DNA of 64,000 nt from Gemmataceae bacterium (lineage in GTDB: Bacteria; Planctomycetota; Planctomycetia; Gemmatales; Gemmataceae): contig JAIBBI010000012.1 in the NCBI GenBank assembly GCA_019694755.1, forward strand, positions 1-64,000. The letters are read 5' to 3'. Below, in pieces: positions 28,012 through 37,124 of the stretch (position 1 is the stretch's first letter; each line of letters opens with the position of its first letter). The notes beneath the pieces are model-generated. The model saw nothing but the letters and a program-made list of their open reading frames with translations, did no database searches and was not told the origin of the DNA. A program made the translations under genes and the position numbers.

Positions 28012-28419
28012 TCAGAACTGACGGAGGTAATCGGCCGCGGGGCGGGACGGCGCTCGGCGTTGCCAGTATGTGTCGGCGTCGGGCGACATGCGAAGTTGCA
28101 GGGAGTCGCGGCCCATGAGCCGGAACACCAACCCCAGACCGGTGAATAATCCGAAATAGATCACGGACAGCACAACGTGGCCGAGCGCCCAGCCGATCGG
28201 CGCGGTGACAATGCTTGCGACGAGATAGGGCCAACGGAGCAGTTGCGGTGCGAGTGCTGCAAATGCCGCAAAGACTGCGGCGATTGTCGCACTCAGCCCG
28301 GTCGTCGTCGGTGATTGCCGGAATCGAATCGCGAAGAGTACGGCGAACGCCGTCGCGCAATAGCCGAAGACACGTAGTTGCGGGCGGGTGGGATTCCAGT
28401 CCAGTTTGAAGAGCGCCAT
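28012..28419 (-). CDS. SxtJ-family membrane protein
   Basis: Predicted 135 residues. It has four or so hydrophobic stretches: FGYCATAFAVLFAIRF, LSATIAAVFAAFAALAP, YLVASIVTAPIGWALGHVVL and VIYFGLFTGLGLVFRLMG. A short C-terminal tail contains YWQRR. The pattern and position match the SxtJ family, named from the saxitoxin cluster where it sits beside the O-carbamoyltransferase SxtI. The molecular role is unknown. The ATG at 28419 lies 10 bases after the carbamoyltransferase stop, so translation is probably coupled. Confidence 0.82.
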   Translation of the reverse strand: MALFKLDWNPTRPQLRVFGYCATAFAVLFAIRFRQSPTTTGLSATIAAVFAAFAALAPQLLRWPYLVASIVTAPIGWALGHVVLSVIYFGLFTGLGLVFRLMGRDSLQLRMSPDADTYWQRRAPSRPAADYLRQF

Positions 28420-28429
28420 GGTGTGACCG

Positions 28430-30277
28430 TCAGTCGAGTGCGAATTGGGCCAGATACCCGGCCCGGCCATGTTCCTGAGCGACCGGCTGTTCCGATTTCA
28501 GAAGCAGATGATTCTCGACGACGAGTGCGTCGATTCCGGTCGCCATGAAACAGCGGTACGCGTCGGCGGCCGTGCAGACGATCGGCTCGCCGCGAACATT
28601 GAAACTCGTGTTGATCAAAACGGGGCATTCCGTGACGGCATGGAACCGCTTCAGAAGTCGGTAAAATCGGCCGTGGCGTTCGCGGTCGACAGTCTGAACA
28701 CGGGCGGAGTAGTCGACGTGGGTGACGGCGGGGATCACCGACCGCGGGACTTTCAGCTTCTCGATTCCTTCCAGTTCGGCTTCGGGCACCCCGGAATCCG
28801 TTCGGGGATGTTGCAACCGCTTCTCTTCGCGGACGGGCGCGACCATCAGCATGTACGGGCTGTCTTCGCCCGGTCGCATCGCGAAATACTCGTCGACGTG
28901 TTCCCGCAGGACGCACGGCGCGAACGGCCGAAACGACTCGCGAAACTTGATCTTGAGGTTCATCACCGACTGCATCTGCGGACTGCGGGCGTCTCCGAGG
29001 ATGCTCCGGGCTCCCAGGGCCCGAGGCCCGAACTCCATGCGCCCTTGAACCCACCCGATGACTTTCTCATCGGCCAGAAGCCTCGCGACCTGATCGAGCA
29101 GTTCCGGTTCGTCGAGCGTGTGGTAGACCGCGCCGGCCGCATCGAGTTGGGTTGCCGCTTCGTTTGCGGTGATGGCGGGCCCGAGGTAGGAGGCCGACTG
29201 GGCGTCGGGGCGGGCCGGCGTTCGCGGGTTTTCCAGAAGCTGGTGCCAGACCATCCAGGCCGCGCCGAGCGCACCACCCGCATCGCCGGCCGCCGGCTGG
29301 ACCCAGATCCGGTCGAAGGGGCCTTCGCGAAGTAGCCGGCCGTTGGCGACGCAATTGAGCGCGACTCCCCCGGCAAGCACCAGGTTCTTCTGGCCGGTCA
29401 CGTCATGCACGTGTCGCCCGATCTTCAGGACGACTTCCTCAGTCACCTCTTGGATCGAAGCGGCCAGGTCCATCTCCTTCTGCGTGACCAGCGACTCCGA
29501 TTGTCGGGCGGGCCCGCCGAACAGTTCGTCAAACTTCCGCGAAGTCATGGTCAGACCTTCGCAGTAGTTGAAGTAGCTCTGATCCATCCGGAACGAGCCG
29601 TCGTCCTTGATGTCGATCAGGTGTTTGCGGATCAGGTCGGCGTAGATCGGCTGGCCGTAGGGCGCGAGGCCCATCAGTTTGTATTCGCCGCTATTAATCT
29701 TGAAGCCGGTGTAGTACGTGAAGGCCGAGTACAAGAGCCCCAAACTGTGGGGGAATCGCAGTTCGTGGGTCAGATCGATTCGCGCCCCGCGGCCGACCCC
29801 GAATGCTGTCGTCGTCCATTCACCGACGCCGTCGAGCGTCAGGATCGCGGCCTCATCGAATGGGGAGGGGAAGAACGCGCTTGCGGCATGCGACTCGTGG
29901 TGCTCCGTGAACAGGACCGGCCCCCGATAGCCGGGCAGTTTCCCGCGGATGTTGCGGCGGGTGAACAGCTTCTCGTTAATCCAGACCGGCAACGCCTGGC
30001 AAAACGAGCGAAATCCACGCGGCGCATAGGCGAGGTATGTCTCGACGAGTCGCTCGAACTTGAGCAGTGGCTTGTCGTAGAAGGCGACGTATTTGATCTC
30101 GGCCGGCGAAATACCTGCTTCCTTCAGACAGTACTCGACGGCACGCGAGGGAAAGCCCGGGTCATGCTTCTTGCGGGTGAACCGCTCTTCCTGGGCGGCC
30201 GCGACGACCCGGCCGTCGACGAGCAGGGCCGCTGCCGAATCGTGATAGTAGGCCGAGATTCCGAGGATGGCGGTCAT
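28430..30277 (-). CDS. NodU/CmcH-type carbamoyltransferase
   Basis: Predicted 615 residues with the two domains of this family. The N-terminal Kae1/HypF-like domain begins ILGISAYYHDSAAALLVDG and carries the HESHAASAFF metal-binding His pair and LTLDGVGEW. The C-terminal domain has GRMEFGPRALGARSIL and FRPFAPCVL. Enzymes of this type transfer carbamoyl from carbamoyl phosphate, through carbamoyl-adenylate, to a hydroxyl on a sugar or secondary metabolite (Nod factor, cephamycin, saxitoxin). The ATG at 30277 has AGGGAAG upstream. It is first in the operon with SxtJ, DUF5989 and an SGNH hydrolase. The acceptor cannot be predicted; an envelope glycan is inferred from the membrane partners. Confidence 0.95.
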   Translation of the reverse strand: MTAILGISAYYHDSAAALLVDGRVVAAAQEERFTRKKHDPGFPSRAVEYCLKEAGISPAEIKYVAFYDKPLLKFERLVETYLAYAPRGFRSFCQALPVWINEKLFTRRNIRGKLPGYRGPVLFTEHHESHAASAFFPSPFDEAAILTLDGVGEWTTTAFGVGRGARIDLTHELRFPHSLGLLYSAFTYYTGFKINSGEYKLMGLAPYGQPIYADLIRKHLIDIKDDGSFRMDQSYFNYCEGLTMTSRKFDELFGGPARQSESLVTQKEMDLAASIQEVTEEVVLKIGRHVHDVTGQKNLVLAGGVALNCVANGRLLREGPFDRIWVQPAAGDAGGALGAAWMVWHQLLENPRTPARPDAQSASYLGPAITANEAATQLDAAGAVYHTLDEPELLDQVARLLADEKVIGWVQGRMEFGPRALGARSILGDARSPQMQSVMNLKIKFRESFRPFAPCVLREHVDEYFAMRPGEDSPYMLMVAPVREEKRLQHPRTDSGVPEAELEGIEKLKVPRSVIPAVTHVDYSARVQTVDRERHGRFYRLLKRFHAVTECPVLINTSFNVRGEPIVCTAADAYRCFMATGIDALVVENHLLLKSEQPVAQEHGRAGYLAQFALD

Positions 30278-30494
30278 GGCTTCCCTGCGCGGACACGCCA
30301 CGAAACGTAAGGGCCCGGACCGGATAGTGTCAAGCCGAATGGCCCGGAGTCTCGTTTCAATCAATCGGCCCGCCGGGCCGTCCCAGCGCCACATTACACA
30401 AGCCAGCGAAAGAGTGGGCTTGCCCGATTCTGGGATGTCCGGGTAGTCTTGGCGGCCGGGATGGACTCCCGCACGCATCACGGAGGGTGCAGAT

Positions 30495-30902
30495 ATGACC
30501 TGCGAATGGGGCGCGCTCGCGCTGGCTTGCGGACTCGGATTTGCAACCGTCTACAACGGGCAACCCATAGGTACACCGTACAAGGGCGATGGTTTTACGA
30601 TCGCCTCGACTCCGTACACGACGATCAAGCAGGGCGAACAGCAAACGGTAGAAATCACCATCAACCGCGAGGACGGCTTCGACAGAAACCTCGCGCTGCA
30701 GGTCGCCTCGCCTAAAGGACTGACGGCCACGCTGGCGACGCGCCGGCTCACGCCCTCTAAGGGCAACGTCGTCACTTTGAACGTGGTGGCCGACAAGAAT
30801 GCGCCGGTCGGCCGGCGAGTAATCACCGTGGCGGCGATTTCCGATTACGGGTACGCGCAGCCGACGACGACCGGAGTGCATCTGATCGTCGAAGGTAGCT
30901 GA
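30495..30902 (+). CDS. Small beta-rich protein, possible Ig-like domain
   Basis: Predicted 135 residues. After a weakly hydrophobic N-terminus (ALALACGLGFATV) the sequence alternates short strands, for example QTVEITINREDGFD, LALQVASPKGLTATLA and VVTLNVVADKNAPVG, ending TGVHLIVEG. The pattern resembles an immunoglobulin-like or bacterial NPCBM-associated beta-sandwich. No catalytic residues stand out. The signal peptide call is uncertain because the hydrophobic run is short and contains Cys. It is divergent from the carbamoyltransferase operon and followed by an aminotransferase gene after 54 bases. The reading is supported mainly by codon usage like its neighbours. Confidence 0.6.
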   Translation: MTCEWGALALACGLGFATVYNGQPIGTPYKGDGFTIASTPYTTIKQGEQQTVEITINREDGFDRNLALQVASPKGLTATLATRRLTPSKGNVVTLNVVADKNAPVGRRVITVAAISDYGYAQPTTTGVHLIVEGS

Positions 30903-30956
30903 TTCGCTCCTACGTCTTTTCCGGCGGAGTTGTATTCTGACATCGGAGGAATTCCG

Positions 30957-32303
30957 ATGTCGATTGTCGAACGTTACAGCAAGGAATTTGCCGGTTCCAG
31001 CCGGCTCTACGAGCGGGCCCGGGGTCTGTTCCCCAGCGGAATCACTCACGACATCCGGCACCTCGAGCCATTCCCGGTCTATGTCGACCGGGCCAAAGGT
31101 TCGCGCAAGTGGGACGTCGACGGGCACGAACTCGTCGACTTCTGGAACGGGCACGGCTCACTCATCTTGGGCCACTGTCCGGACGACCTGATCGCGGCGG
31201 TGCAACATCAGATCACACGGGCCACGCACCCAGGCGCGTGTCACGCCTTGGAGATCGAATGGGCCGAACTGGTCCGTAAGTTGGTTCCCTCGGCCGAACG
31301 CATCCGCTTTACGTCGTCAGGAACTGAAGCGACCCTGATGGCCCTTCGGATCGTCCGCGCCGCGACCGGCCGTCCGAAGGTGCTGAAATTCACCGGTCAT
31401 TTTCACGGCTGGCACGATTTTGTCATGCCCGGCGCGTATCAGCCGTACGACGGTAGCCCGCCGCGTGGTGTCGCGGACCCGGTGGTGTCGGACACTGTGG
31501 TGATCGATCCGAATGATCCTGCCGCCGTCGAGCGGGCGTTTCGCGACGACCCGTCGATCGGCGCAGTGATCATCGAGCCGACCGGCGGACACTGGGGAGT
31601 CGTCCCGGTGCGCGGCGCGTTTCTGCACGCGCTTCGAGAACTGTGCGACAAGTACGATCGCATTTTCATCATGGACGAAGTCATCACCGGCTTTCGTGTG
31701 AGCCCGGGCGGGGCCCAGGCCCACTACGGTGTGAAGCCGGACATCACGACCATGGCGAAGATTCTCGCAGGTGGTTTGCCTGGTGGCGCGGTCGGCGGCA
31801 AAGCCGAGCTGATGAACGAGATCGAGTTCCGGCCCGGCAAGCCGAAGATCCGCCACCCGGGGACCTACAACGGCAATCCCCTGTCGGCCGCCGCCGGCAT
31901 CTCCGCGCTGAAACGAATCGCCACCGGCGAGCCGACGCGCCTCGCCAATGACGCGGCGACGAGGTTGAAACGCAGCCTGAATGAAATGCTGAGCCGGCGC
32001 AACATCAATTGGTGCTGTTACGGCGACTTCTCGCTTCTACACCTGATGCCCGATTACGACTGGCCGCGTCCCGACAACGACGATTTCATTCCTTACGACG
32101 GCTCCGTGCGCAAACTCGATGCCGCCAAGAACCCCAAGCGGGTCCACGCATTCCGGCAGGCGATGCTGCTCAACGGTGTCGACCTGCCCGGTACGGGAAT
32201 GTTCATCACGGCATGTCACTCGAGCGACGACATCGCGCGGACGGTAGACGCGGTCGAGAAATCGATTTCGATGCTTCGCGACGACGGACTGGATGCGGCG
32301 TGA
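30957..32303 (+). CDS. Class III aminotransferase, glutamate-1-semialdehyde aminomutase-like
   Basis: Predicted 448 residues, a fold-type I PLP enzyme. The cofactor Lys is in TTMAKILAGGLPGGAVGG; FTSSGTEATLMALRIVRAATG, GHFHGWHDF and IMDEVITGFR are the standard aminomutase-group motifs. It resembles HemL but is not clearly the tetrapyrrole enzyme: the stretch near the C-terminus (PDYDWPRPDNDDF) is unlike HemL and no haem genes are near. The ATG at 30957 is set by a good GGAGG seven bases upstream. An aminotransferase acting on an amino sugar or another semialdehyde is possible. Confidence 0.85.
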   Translation: MSIVERYSKEFAGSSRLYERARGLFPSGITHDIRHLEPFPVYVDRAKGSRKWDVDGHELVDFWNGHGSLILGHCPDDLIAAVQHQITRATHPGACHALEIEWAELVRKLVPSAERIRFTSSGTEATLMALRIVRAATGRPKVLKFTGHFHGWHDFVMPGAYQPYDGSPPRGVADPVVSDTVVIDPNDPAAVERAFRDDPSIGAVIIEPTGGHWGVVPVRGAFLHALRELCDKYDRIFIMDEVITGFRVSPGGAQAHYGVKPDITTMAKILAGGLPGGAVGGKAELMNEIEFRPGKPKIRHPGTYNGNPLSAAAGISALKRIATGEPTRLANDAATRLKRSLNEMLSRRNINWCCYGDFSLLHLMPDYDWPRPDNDDFIPYDGSVRKLDAAKNPKRVHAFRQAMLLNGVDLPGTGMFITACHSSDDIARTVDAVEKSISMLRDDGLDAA

Positions 32304-32390
32304 TTCCCGGGATCCCTCCTGCGGGTGACTTGCGGTAAGGACCGGGTTGGGATACTCTCAAGAGATCGTATCCATCCCCGGAGCCTCCGC

Positions 32391-35300
32391 ATGTCCCCTT
32401 CCCCGCGGCGTTTCACACGTTTCTGCCCGATCACCCGACTGGAAGACCGCATCGCACCGGCCGTGACGCCCGTCGGCCCGCTCGAACGGCCCTACACATT
32501 TACTGAGGTCCTGGCCTCCGTCCGCGTTTCTCCGACGGCCGCCCTGAGTCGCACGGATCTGTTCGATACGAGCCACATCCGCGTCATCCTCGAAACCGGC
32601 GGGACGCAACTCGTGGAGTACGGGCTTCGCGCCGGGGCCGATCCCCTCGCGGCGGTCGCGCAGTTACAGGAGACGCCCGGCGTGGAGTGGGCCTCGCCGA
32701 ACCACATTGTTTATGGCGACACGAGGGAATTCACGCCCAACGACCCCAGCTACTCGTCGCAGTTCTTTCACACGAAAATGCAGACGGACAAAGCCTGGGA
32801 CGTTACCACGGGTAATCCGTCGATCGTCGTGGCGATTACCGACGACGGGCTCGCTTACAACCACCCCGATCTGGCCGCCAACGTCTGGACCAATTCCGAG
32901 GAGGTCGCGGGCAACGGCATCGACGATGACGGCAACGGCAGAATCGACGATATTCGAGGCTGGGACTTTTCCTCGGGCGACGCCGACCCGAATCCCGTCA
33001 GTACGGATACGCACGGGACCCACGTCGCGGGCATCCTGGCGGCCCGTTCCAACAACGGCACCGGTGTGGCCGGCACCGCGGGCGGCGGTCCGAACGGCGA
33101 CGGCATCCGCATGATGGCCGTCCGCTTTTACGGCAGCGGGGCATGGACGGCTTCGGTGATCGCCAGTTCGTTTACATATGCGGCCAACAACGGGGCGAAG
33201 ATCGTCTCCACCAGTTACAACTTCGACGGATGGGCCTCCGGCGGAGTGCAAGATCCGGTGATTAAGGCCGCCCTCGATTATTCGTACGGAAAGGGCGTCC
33301 TGCATTTCATCTCGGCCGGTAACAACAACGAACTGGATGCCGCCCGTCGTGTATTCGATCAGGTCCTCTTCGTGGCATCGTCCGACTCTGCCGACGTCAA
33401 ATCGTCGTTTTCCAACTACGGGAAGTTTGTCGATATCACGGCGCCCGGCTCGTCGATCTATTCCACGCTGACGGGCTCAGCAGGGACGACATTTACCTAC
33501 GGCAACCAGAGCGGAACGAGCATGGCGACTCCGGCCGCTGCGGCCGTGGCTGCCCTGATCTGGTCGAAGAACCCGACCTGGACCCGCGATCAGGTCGCCG
33601 CCCAGTTGCTCGGGACTGCGGACAACATCAACACGGCCAATCCCGCCTACGCGGGGCTGCTCGGGACCGGGCGAGCCAATGCGTATCAGGGAGTGACGGC
33701 CACTCTGCCCGCGCCGAAGCTGGGCGCGACGACCGGCCTGCCGGCTGAGGGCTCGACGGTATCCCAGATGCCGGCCACGTTCGCGATTGACGTCCCGGCC
33801 CGATTCGATCCCGCTACCATGACGTCGACGGCATTCGAGATGGTCGGCGACGGGCTCGACAACACGTTTGGCACGGCCGACGACAATGTGCTCAGCCTCA
33901 CGATCAACGGCGGCTCGCCCTACCTCGTGGGCGTCGGTGCTTTGAATTTCACGGTATCCGGATCGGCCCCGGCAGATTCATATCGCTTCCGCGCGAAGAG
34001 TGGTGGCCTCCGAAGCCCGTTTAATGTGGCCCTCGACGGCAACGGCGATGGGACGGGCGGCGACGACTTCGTGCGGAACTTCGTTATCGGCCGAGCCGTG
34101 GAAGGCACGGTCTTTGTGGACCGGAATCAGGACGGCCTCAAGAATTCCGGCGAAGCCACGGCGGGAGCCGGGTGGGTTGTTTTCGATGACGCAAACAACA
34201 ACGGCCTGTTTGATGTTGGCGGAGGAACTTTCAACTCGACGGCCGTACCAGTCGCCATCCCCGACAATACCAAAGTCACGTCGACTGTCACCGTCACCGG
34301 GGTGATCGGCACCCTGACGGACGTTGATGTCAGGCTGAACATTACCCACACTTACGATGCTGACGTAGACATTTTTCTGATCGCGCCCGACGGCACGCGG
34401 ATCGAGCTCTCCACCGACAACGGCGGATCGGGACAGAATTACGTCAACACCGTGTTCGACGACTCGGCCGCGACGTCGGTCACGACCGGGACCGCGCCTT
34501 TCACGGGTACGTACAAGCCCGAAGGGCTGCTGGCGACGCTGAACGGCAAATCGGGTAACGGGGTCTGGACCCTGGAGGTCACGGACGATGCGGGCACCGA
34601 CACCGGGACGCTCAACTCGTGGTCCGTCACGCTCAAGACGTTCGGCGAGCAGTCGGCCACCACGGCGGCCGACGGTTCGTTCGTGTTTTCCGCTCTGCCG
34701 CCCGATGGCGCGCACGTCTTGCGGTTGCAGTCGCAGCCGGGGTTCAACGTCACTTCGGGCTCGGCATCCATCACCGTGACACCGGGCACGACCGCCGTGG
34801 CCAACTTCGGCGTGTTGCGGCGGGATTCCGTCTACGGTCGGCTGTTTAACGACGCGAATGCAAACGGAATCGACAACGCCGAGCCGGGCCTGACCGGCTG
34901 GGTCGTCTATTCCGATGCCGACAACAATGGCATCCTCGACGGAAGTCTGGTCAATCCGAGTTCCACGAATGTGCCCGTGACTATTCCCGACAACACGAAG
35001 GTGACATCCACGATCACAACCGCGGGCCTGGTCGGCAACATCACCGACATCAACGTCTCGCTGGACATCACGCATACGTATGATGCCGACGTTGACATTT
35101 TTCTCATCGCACCAGACGGCACGCGGGTCGAATTGAGTACTGATAACGGCGGCAGTTCGCCCAACTACAAGGGCACCACGTTTGACGATCAGGCGGCGGT
35201 TTCCATTGTCGGCGGTCTGGCTCCGTTCACGGGCGCGTTCATTCCGGAAGGATCATTGGCGACGCTCAATGGAAAGTCGCCCAACGGCGTCTGGACCCTT

Positions 35301-36119
35301 GAAGTGGCCGACGACGCCACGACCGATACCGGGACGATCGACGGCTGGTCGCTCTCCATCACCTCCGGCGAGGCGTCGGCGGTGACTGACGCATCGGGCT
35401 ACTACGAATTTGCCAACGTGGCCGCGGGCGCGGTCAATCTACGACGAGTGTTGCAGGGAGCTTTTGTCGGAACCAGTCCCGTTTCGGGAGTCCATGCCTT
35501 CACACATGTGGCCGGTGCGAGCGATGCCAAGAAGGACTTCGGGCAGACAAACGTCGCAATCCCGCCGGCAAAAGTGGTGGGAGTCGTCGTCAACGGGGGC
35601 AGCACGCAGCGGTCGATGGTGACTTCGGTCCTTGTCACGTTCGATCAGATCGTGTCGTTTGCAGGCCCCGCATCCTCGGCATTCGGATTGTCCCGCCAAT
35701 CGGGCGGATCGGTGGCATTGTCGGCGACTGTCGACAATTCCGGCGGGGCCACGGCAGTGACGTTGTCGTTCGCGGGGGGCGAGGTCGACCCCGGCCTGCC
35801 TAGTCTGTCGCTCCGCGACGGTCGATACACGCTGACGATCGATGCGGCGCAGGTCTCGACGCCGGCCGGTCTGTTGGACGGCGACGGCAACGGCTCGCCC
35901 GGTGGGGCATTTTCGCTCGCCGGGTCGCCGGGGAGCGGCCCAGGGCTATATCGCTTGTTTGGTGATGTCGACGGTTCGGGACAGGTCGATGCCGGCGACT
36001 TTCTCAGCTTCCGGTTGGCGTTTCTCCAGCCTGCCCCGCAGCTCGACAGCGATGCGTCGGGCCAGGTGGACTCCGCCGACTTCCTCGCGTTCCGGTTGCG
36101 GTTCCTTCAGTCGGTCTGA
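32391..36119 (+). CDS. Modular secreted subtilase with repeated SdrD_B/P-domains and dockerin-like end
   Basis: Predicted 1242 residues. The N-terminus carries an LEDRIAP motif with basic residues before it, the pattern seen on many large planctomycete exported proteins. An inhibitor-like region precedes a peptidase S8 domain (about 110-430) with Asp in AITDDGLAYNHPDL, His in DTHGTHVAG and Ser in GTSMATPAAAA. Two SdrD_B-like units (near 567 and 812) alternate with two proprotein-convertase P-domains (near 615-753 and 856-996, each with HTYDADVDIFLIAPDGTR). The last 57 residues hold two EF-hand-like dockerin calcium loops (DVDGSGQVDAGDFL and DASGQVDSADFL). GGAG lies eight bases before the ATG. 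The stop overlaps the end of the convergent regulator by 13 bases. Confidence 0.93.
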   Translation: MSPSPRRFTRFCPITRLEDRIAPAVTPVGPLERPYTFTEVLASVRVSPTAALSRTDLFDTSHIRVILETGGTQLVEYGLRAGADPLAAVAQLQETPGVEWASPNHIVYGDTREFTPNDPSYSSQFFHTKMQTDKAWDVTTGNPSIVVAITDDGLAYNHPDLAANVWTNSEEVAGNGIDDDGNGRIDDIRGWDFSSGDADPNPVSTDTHGTHVAGILAARSNNGTGVAGTAGGGPNGDGIRMMAVRFYGSGAWTASVIASSFTYAANNGAKIVSTSYNFDGWASGGVQDPVIKAALDYSYGKGVLHFISAGNNNELDAARRVFDQVLFVASSDSADVKSSFSNYGKFVDITAPGSSIYSTLTGSAGTTFTYGNQSGTSMATPAAAAVAALIWSKNPTWTRDQVAAQLLGTADNINTANPAYAGLLGTGRANAYQGVTATLPAPKLGATTGLPAEGSTVSQMPATFAIDVPARFDPATMTSTAFEMVGDGLDNTFGTADDNVLSLTINGGSPYLVGVGALNFTVSGSAPADSYRFRAKSGGLRSPFNVALDGNGDGTGGDDFVRNFVIGRAVEGTVFVDRNQDGLKNSGEATAGAGWVVFDDANNNGLFDVGGGTFNSTAVPVAIPDNTKVTSTVTVTGVIGTLTDVDVRLNITHTYDADVDIFLIAPDGTRIELSTDNGGSGQNYVNTVFDDSAATSVTTGTAPFTGTYKPEGLLATLNGKSGNGVWTLEVTDDAGTDTGTLNSWSVTLKTFGEQSATTAADGSFVFSALPPDGAHVLRLQSQPGFNVTSGSASITVTPGTTAVANFGVLRRDSVYGRLFNDANANGIDNAEPGLTGWVVYSDADNNGILDGSLVNPSSTNVPVTIPDNTKVTSTITTAGLVGNITDINVSLDITHTYDADVDIFLIAPDGTRVELSTDNGGSSPNYKGTTFDDQAAVSIVGGLAPFTGAFIPEGSLATLNGKSPNGVWTLEVADDATTDTGTIDGWSLSITSGEASAVTDASGYYEFANVAAGAVNLRRVLQGAFVGTSPVSGVHAFTHVAGASDAKKDFGQTNVAIPPAKVVGVVVNGGSTQRSMVTSVLVTFDQIVSFAGPASSAFGLSRQSGGSVALSATVDNSGGATAVTLSFAGGEVDPGLPSLSLRDGRYTLTIDAAQVSTPAGLLDGDGNGSPGGAFSLAGSPGSGPGLYRLFGDVDGSGQVDAGDFLSFRLAFLQPAPQLDSDASGQVDSADFLAFRLRFLQSV

Positions 36120-37027
36120 GGGACGGGTTGGCCGAAAATGCGAGTCCGAGCGGACTCGATCAGCTTGAGAATGGCCGCGTCCTTGGGGGTGCGGTTGATG
36201 GTCAGGCAGTAAATGCGATCGCGGATGCGCGGCGCGGTCCCGACCGATCTGACGCCGAACTGGTCGGTCACGTCGCTTTCGACCACCTGCGGCGCGGGGA
36301 ATATTCCGACACCTTTCTGGCCAAACGCTTTCATCAGTGCGCTGTCGGCAAACTCGCCCACGACTCGCGGCACGACTTTGATGGATTCGAACCAGTCGTC
36401 CAGTGTTCGCCACATTGTCGAATTCCGGACCGGCATCAACATCGGTGCGCCGTCCAGGCAATCGGGGAACGGTCCCTTCAGGTGATCTGCAATTTTCGGA
36501 CTGGCAAAGAACGATATGGCCGATTCGCCGAGCAGGTGTCCGTGGGCCCGAGCCTTGACCCCATGGCCCGGCAATGCGTCCGTCAGGACGAGGTCGAGGT
36601 TGTGTTGGGCCAACTCGGCGACGAGCCGGTCCGGCTTGTCTTCCTGGCACACCAGAAGCGGCGAGTCGGGTTGGCCGAGCAGAGGGCTCAGGATTTTTCC
36701 GACGAGAGTCTTGGGCAAAATGTCGACGATGCCGACCACTAGCCGCTCGCGCGGACCGGCCACCCGGCCACGGAGGGCAAGCTGCATCTCCCGGCCCGTG
36801 TTGAAAATCTGATCGGCGTATCCGAAGACCAGCTTTCCGGCATCGGACAACACCAGATTACGGCCCGAGCGGACGAACAGCTTTTCACCGAGCGACTGTT
36901 CAAGCAATGAAATCTGCGAGCTAATGGTCGGTTGGCTGACGCCGATCCGTTCGCAGGCTCTCGCGACGCTGCTCTCGCGGCCCACGTGCCAGAAGTAATA
37001 AAGGTGGTGATAATTGAGGGATTCCAT
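36107..37027 (-). CDS. NhaR-like LysR-family transcription regulator
   Basis: Predicted 306 residues. The N-terminal winged helix (YHHLYYFWHVGRESSVARA, then VSQPTISSQISLLEQSLGEKLF) is closest to NhaR, the activator of the Na+/H+ antiporter gene nhaA in E. coli; a LysR substrate-binding domain follows. The ATG at 37027 begins at the conserved NYHHL, so the longer open frame upstream is rejected. No antiporter gene is within the window, so the target is unknown. It lies divergently from the FG-GAP gene, sharing a 97-base intergenic region. Confidence 0.88.
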   Translation of the reverse strand: MESLNYHHLYYFWHVGRESSVARACERIGVSQPTISSQISLLEQSLGEKLFVRSGRNLVLSDAGKLVFGYADQIFNTGREMQLALRGRVAGPRERLVVGIVDILPKTLVGKILSPLLGQPDSPLLVCQEDKPDRLVAELAQHNLDLVLTDALPGHGVKARAHGHLLGESAISFFASPKIADHLKGPFPDCLDGAPMLMPVRNSTMWRTLDDWFESIKVVPRVVGEFADSALMKAFGQKGVGIFPAPQVVESDVTDQFGVRSVGTAPRIRDRIYCLTINRTPKDAAILKLIESARTRIFGQPVPQTD

Positions 37028-37124
37028 CCGGTCGGTGTACCATTTTTTCCTGCTAACGGAAACGAATCCTGCCATTCTCCGGCTGAGGACCATAATGAGC
37101 CGTGACTCGACAGAGGAATCTCTA

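Noticed and set aside
28445-29335. 296-codon plus-strand open frame inside the carbamoyltransferase gene
   Set aside because: Shadow frame; the minus strand carries complete carbamoyltransferase motifs.
33978-35075. 365-codon minus-strand open frame inside the subtilase gene
   Set aside because: It mirrors the repeated P-domain region and has no recognisable protein features.
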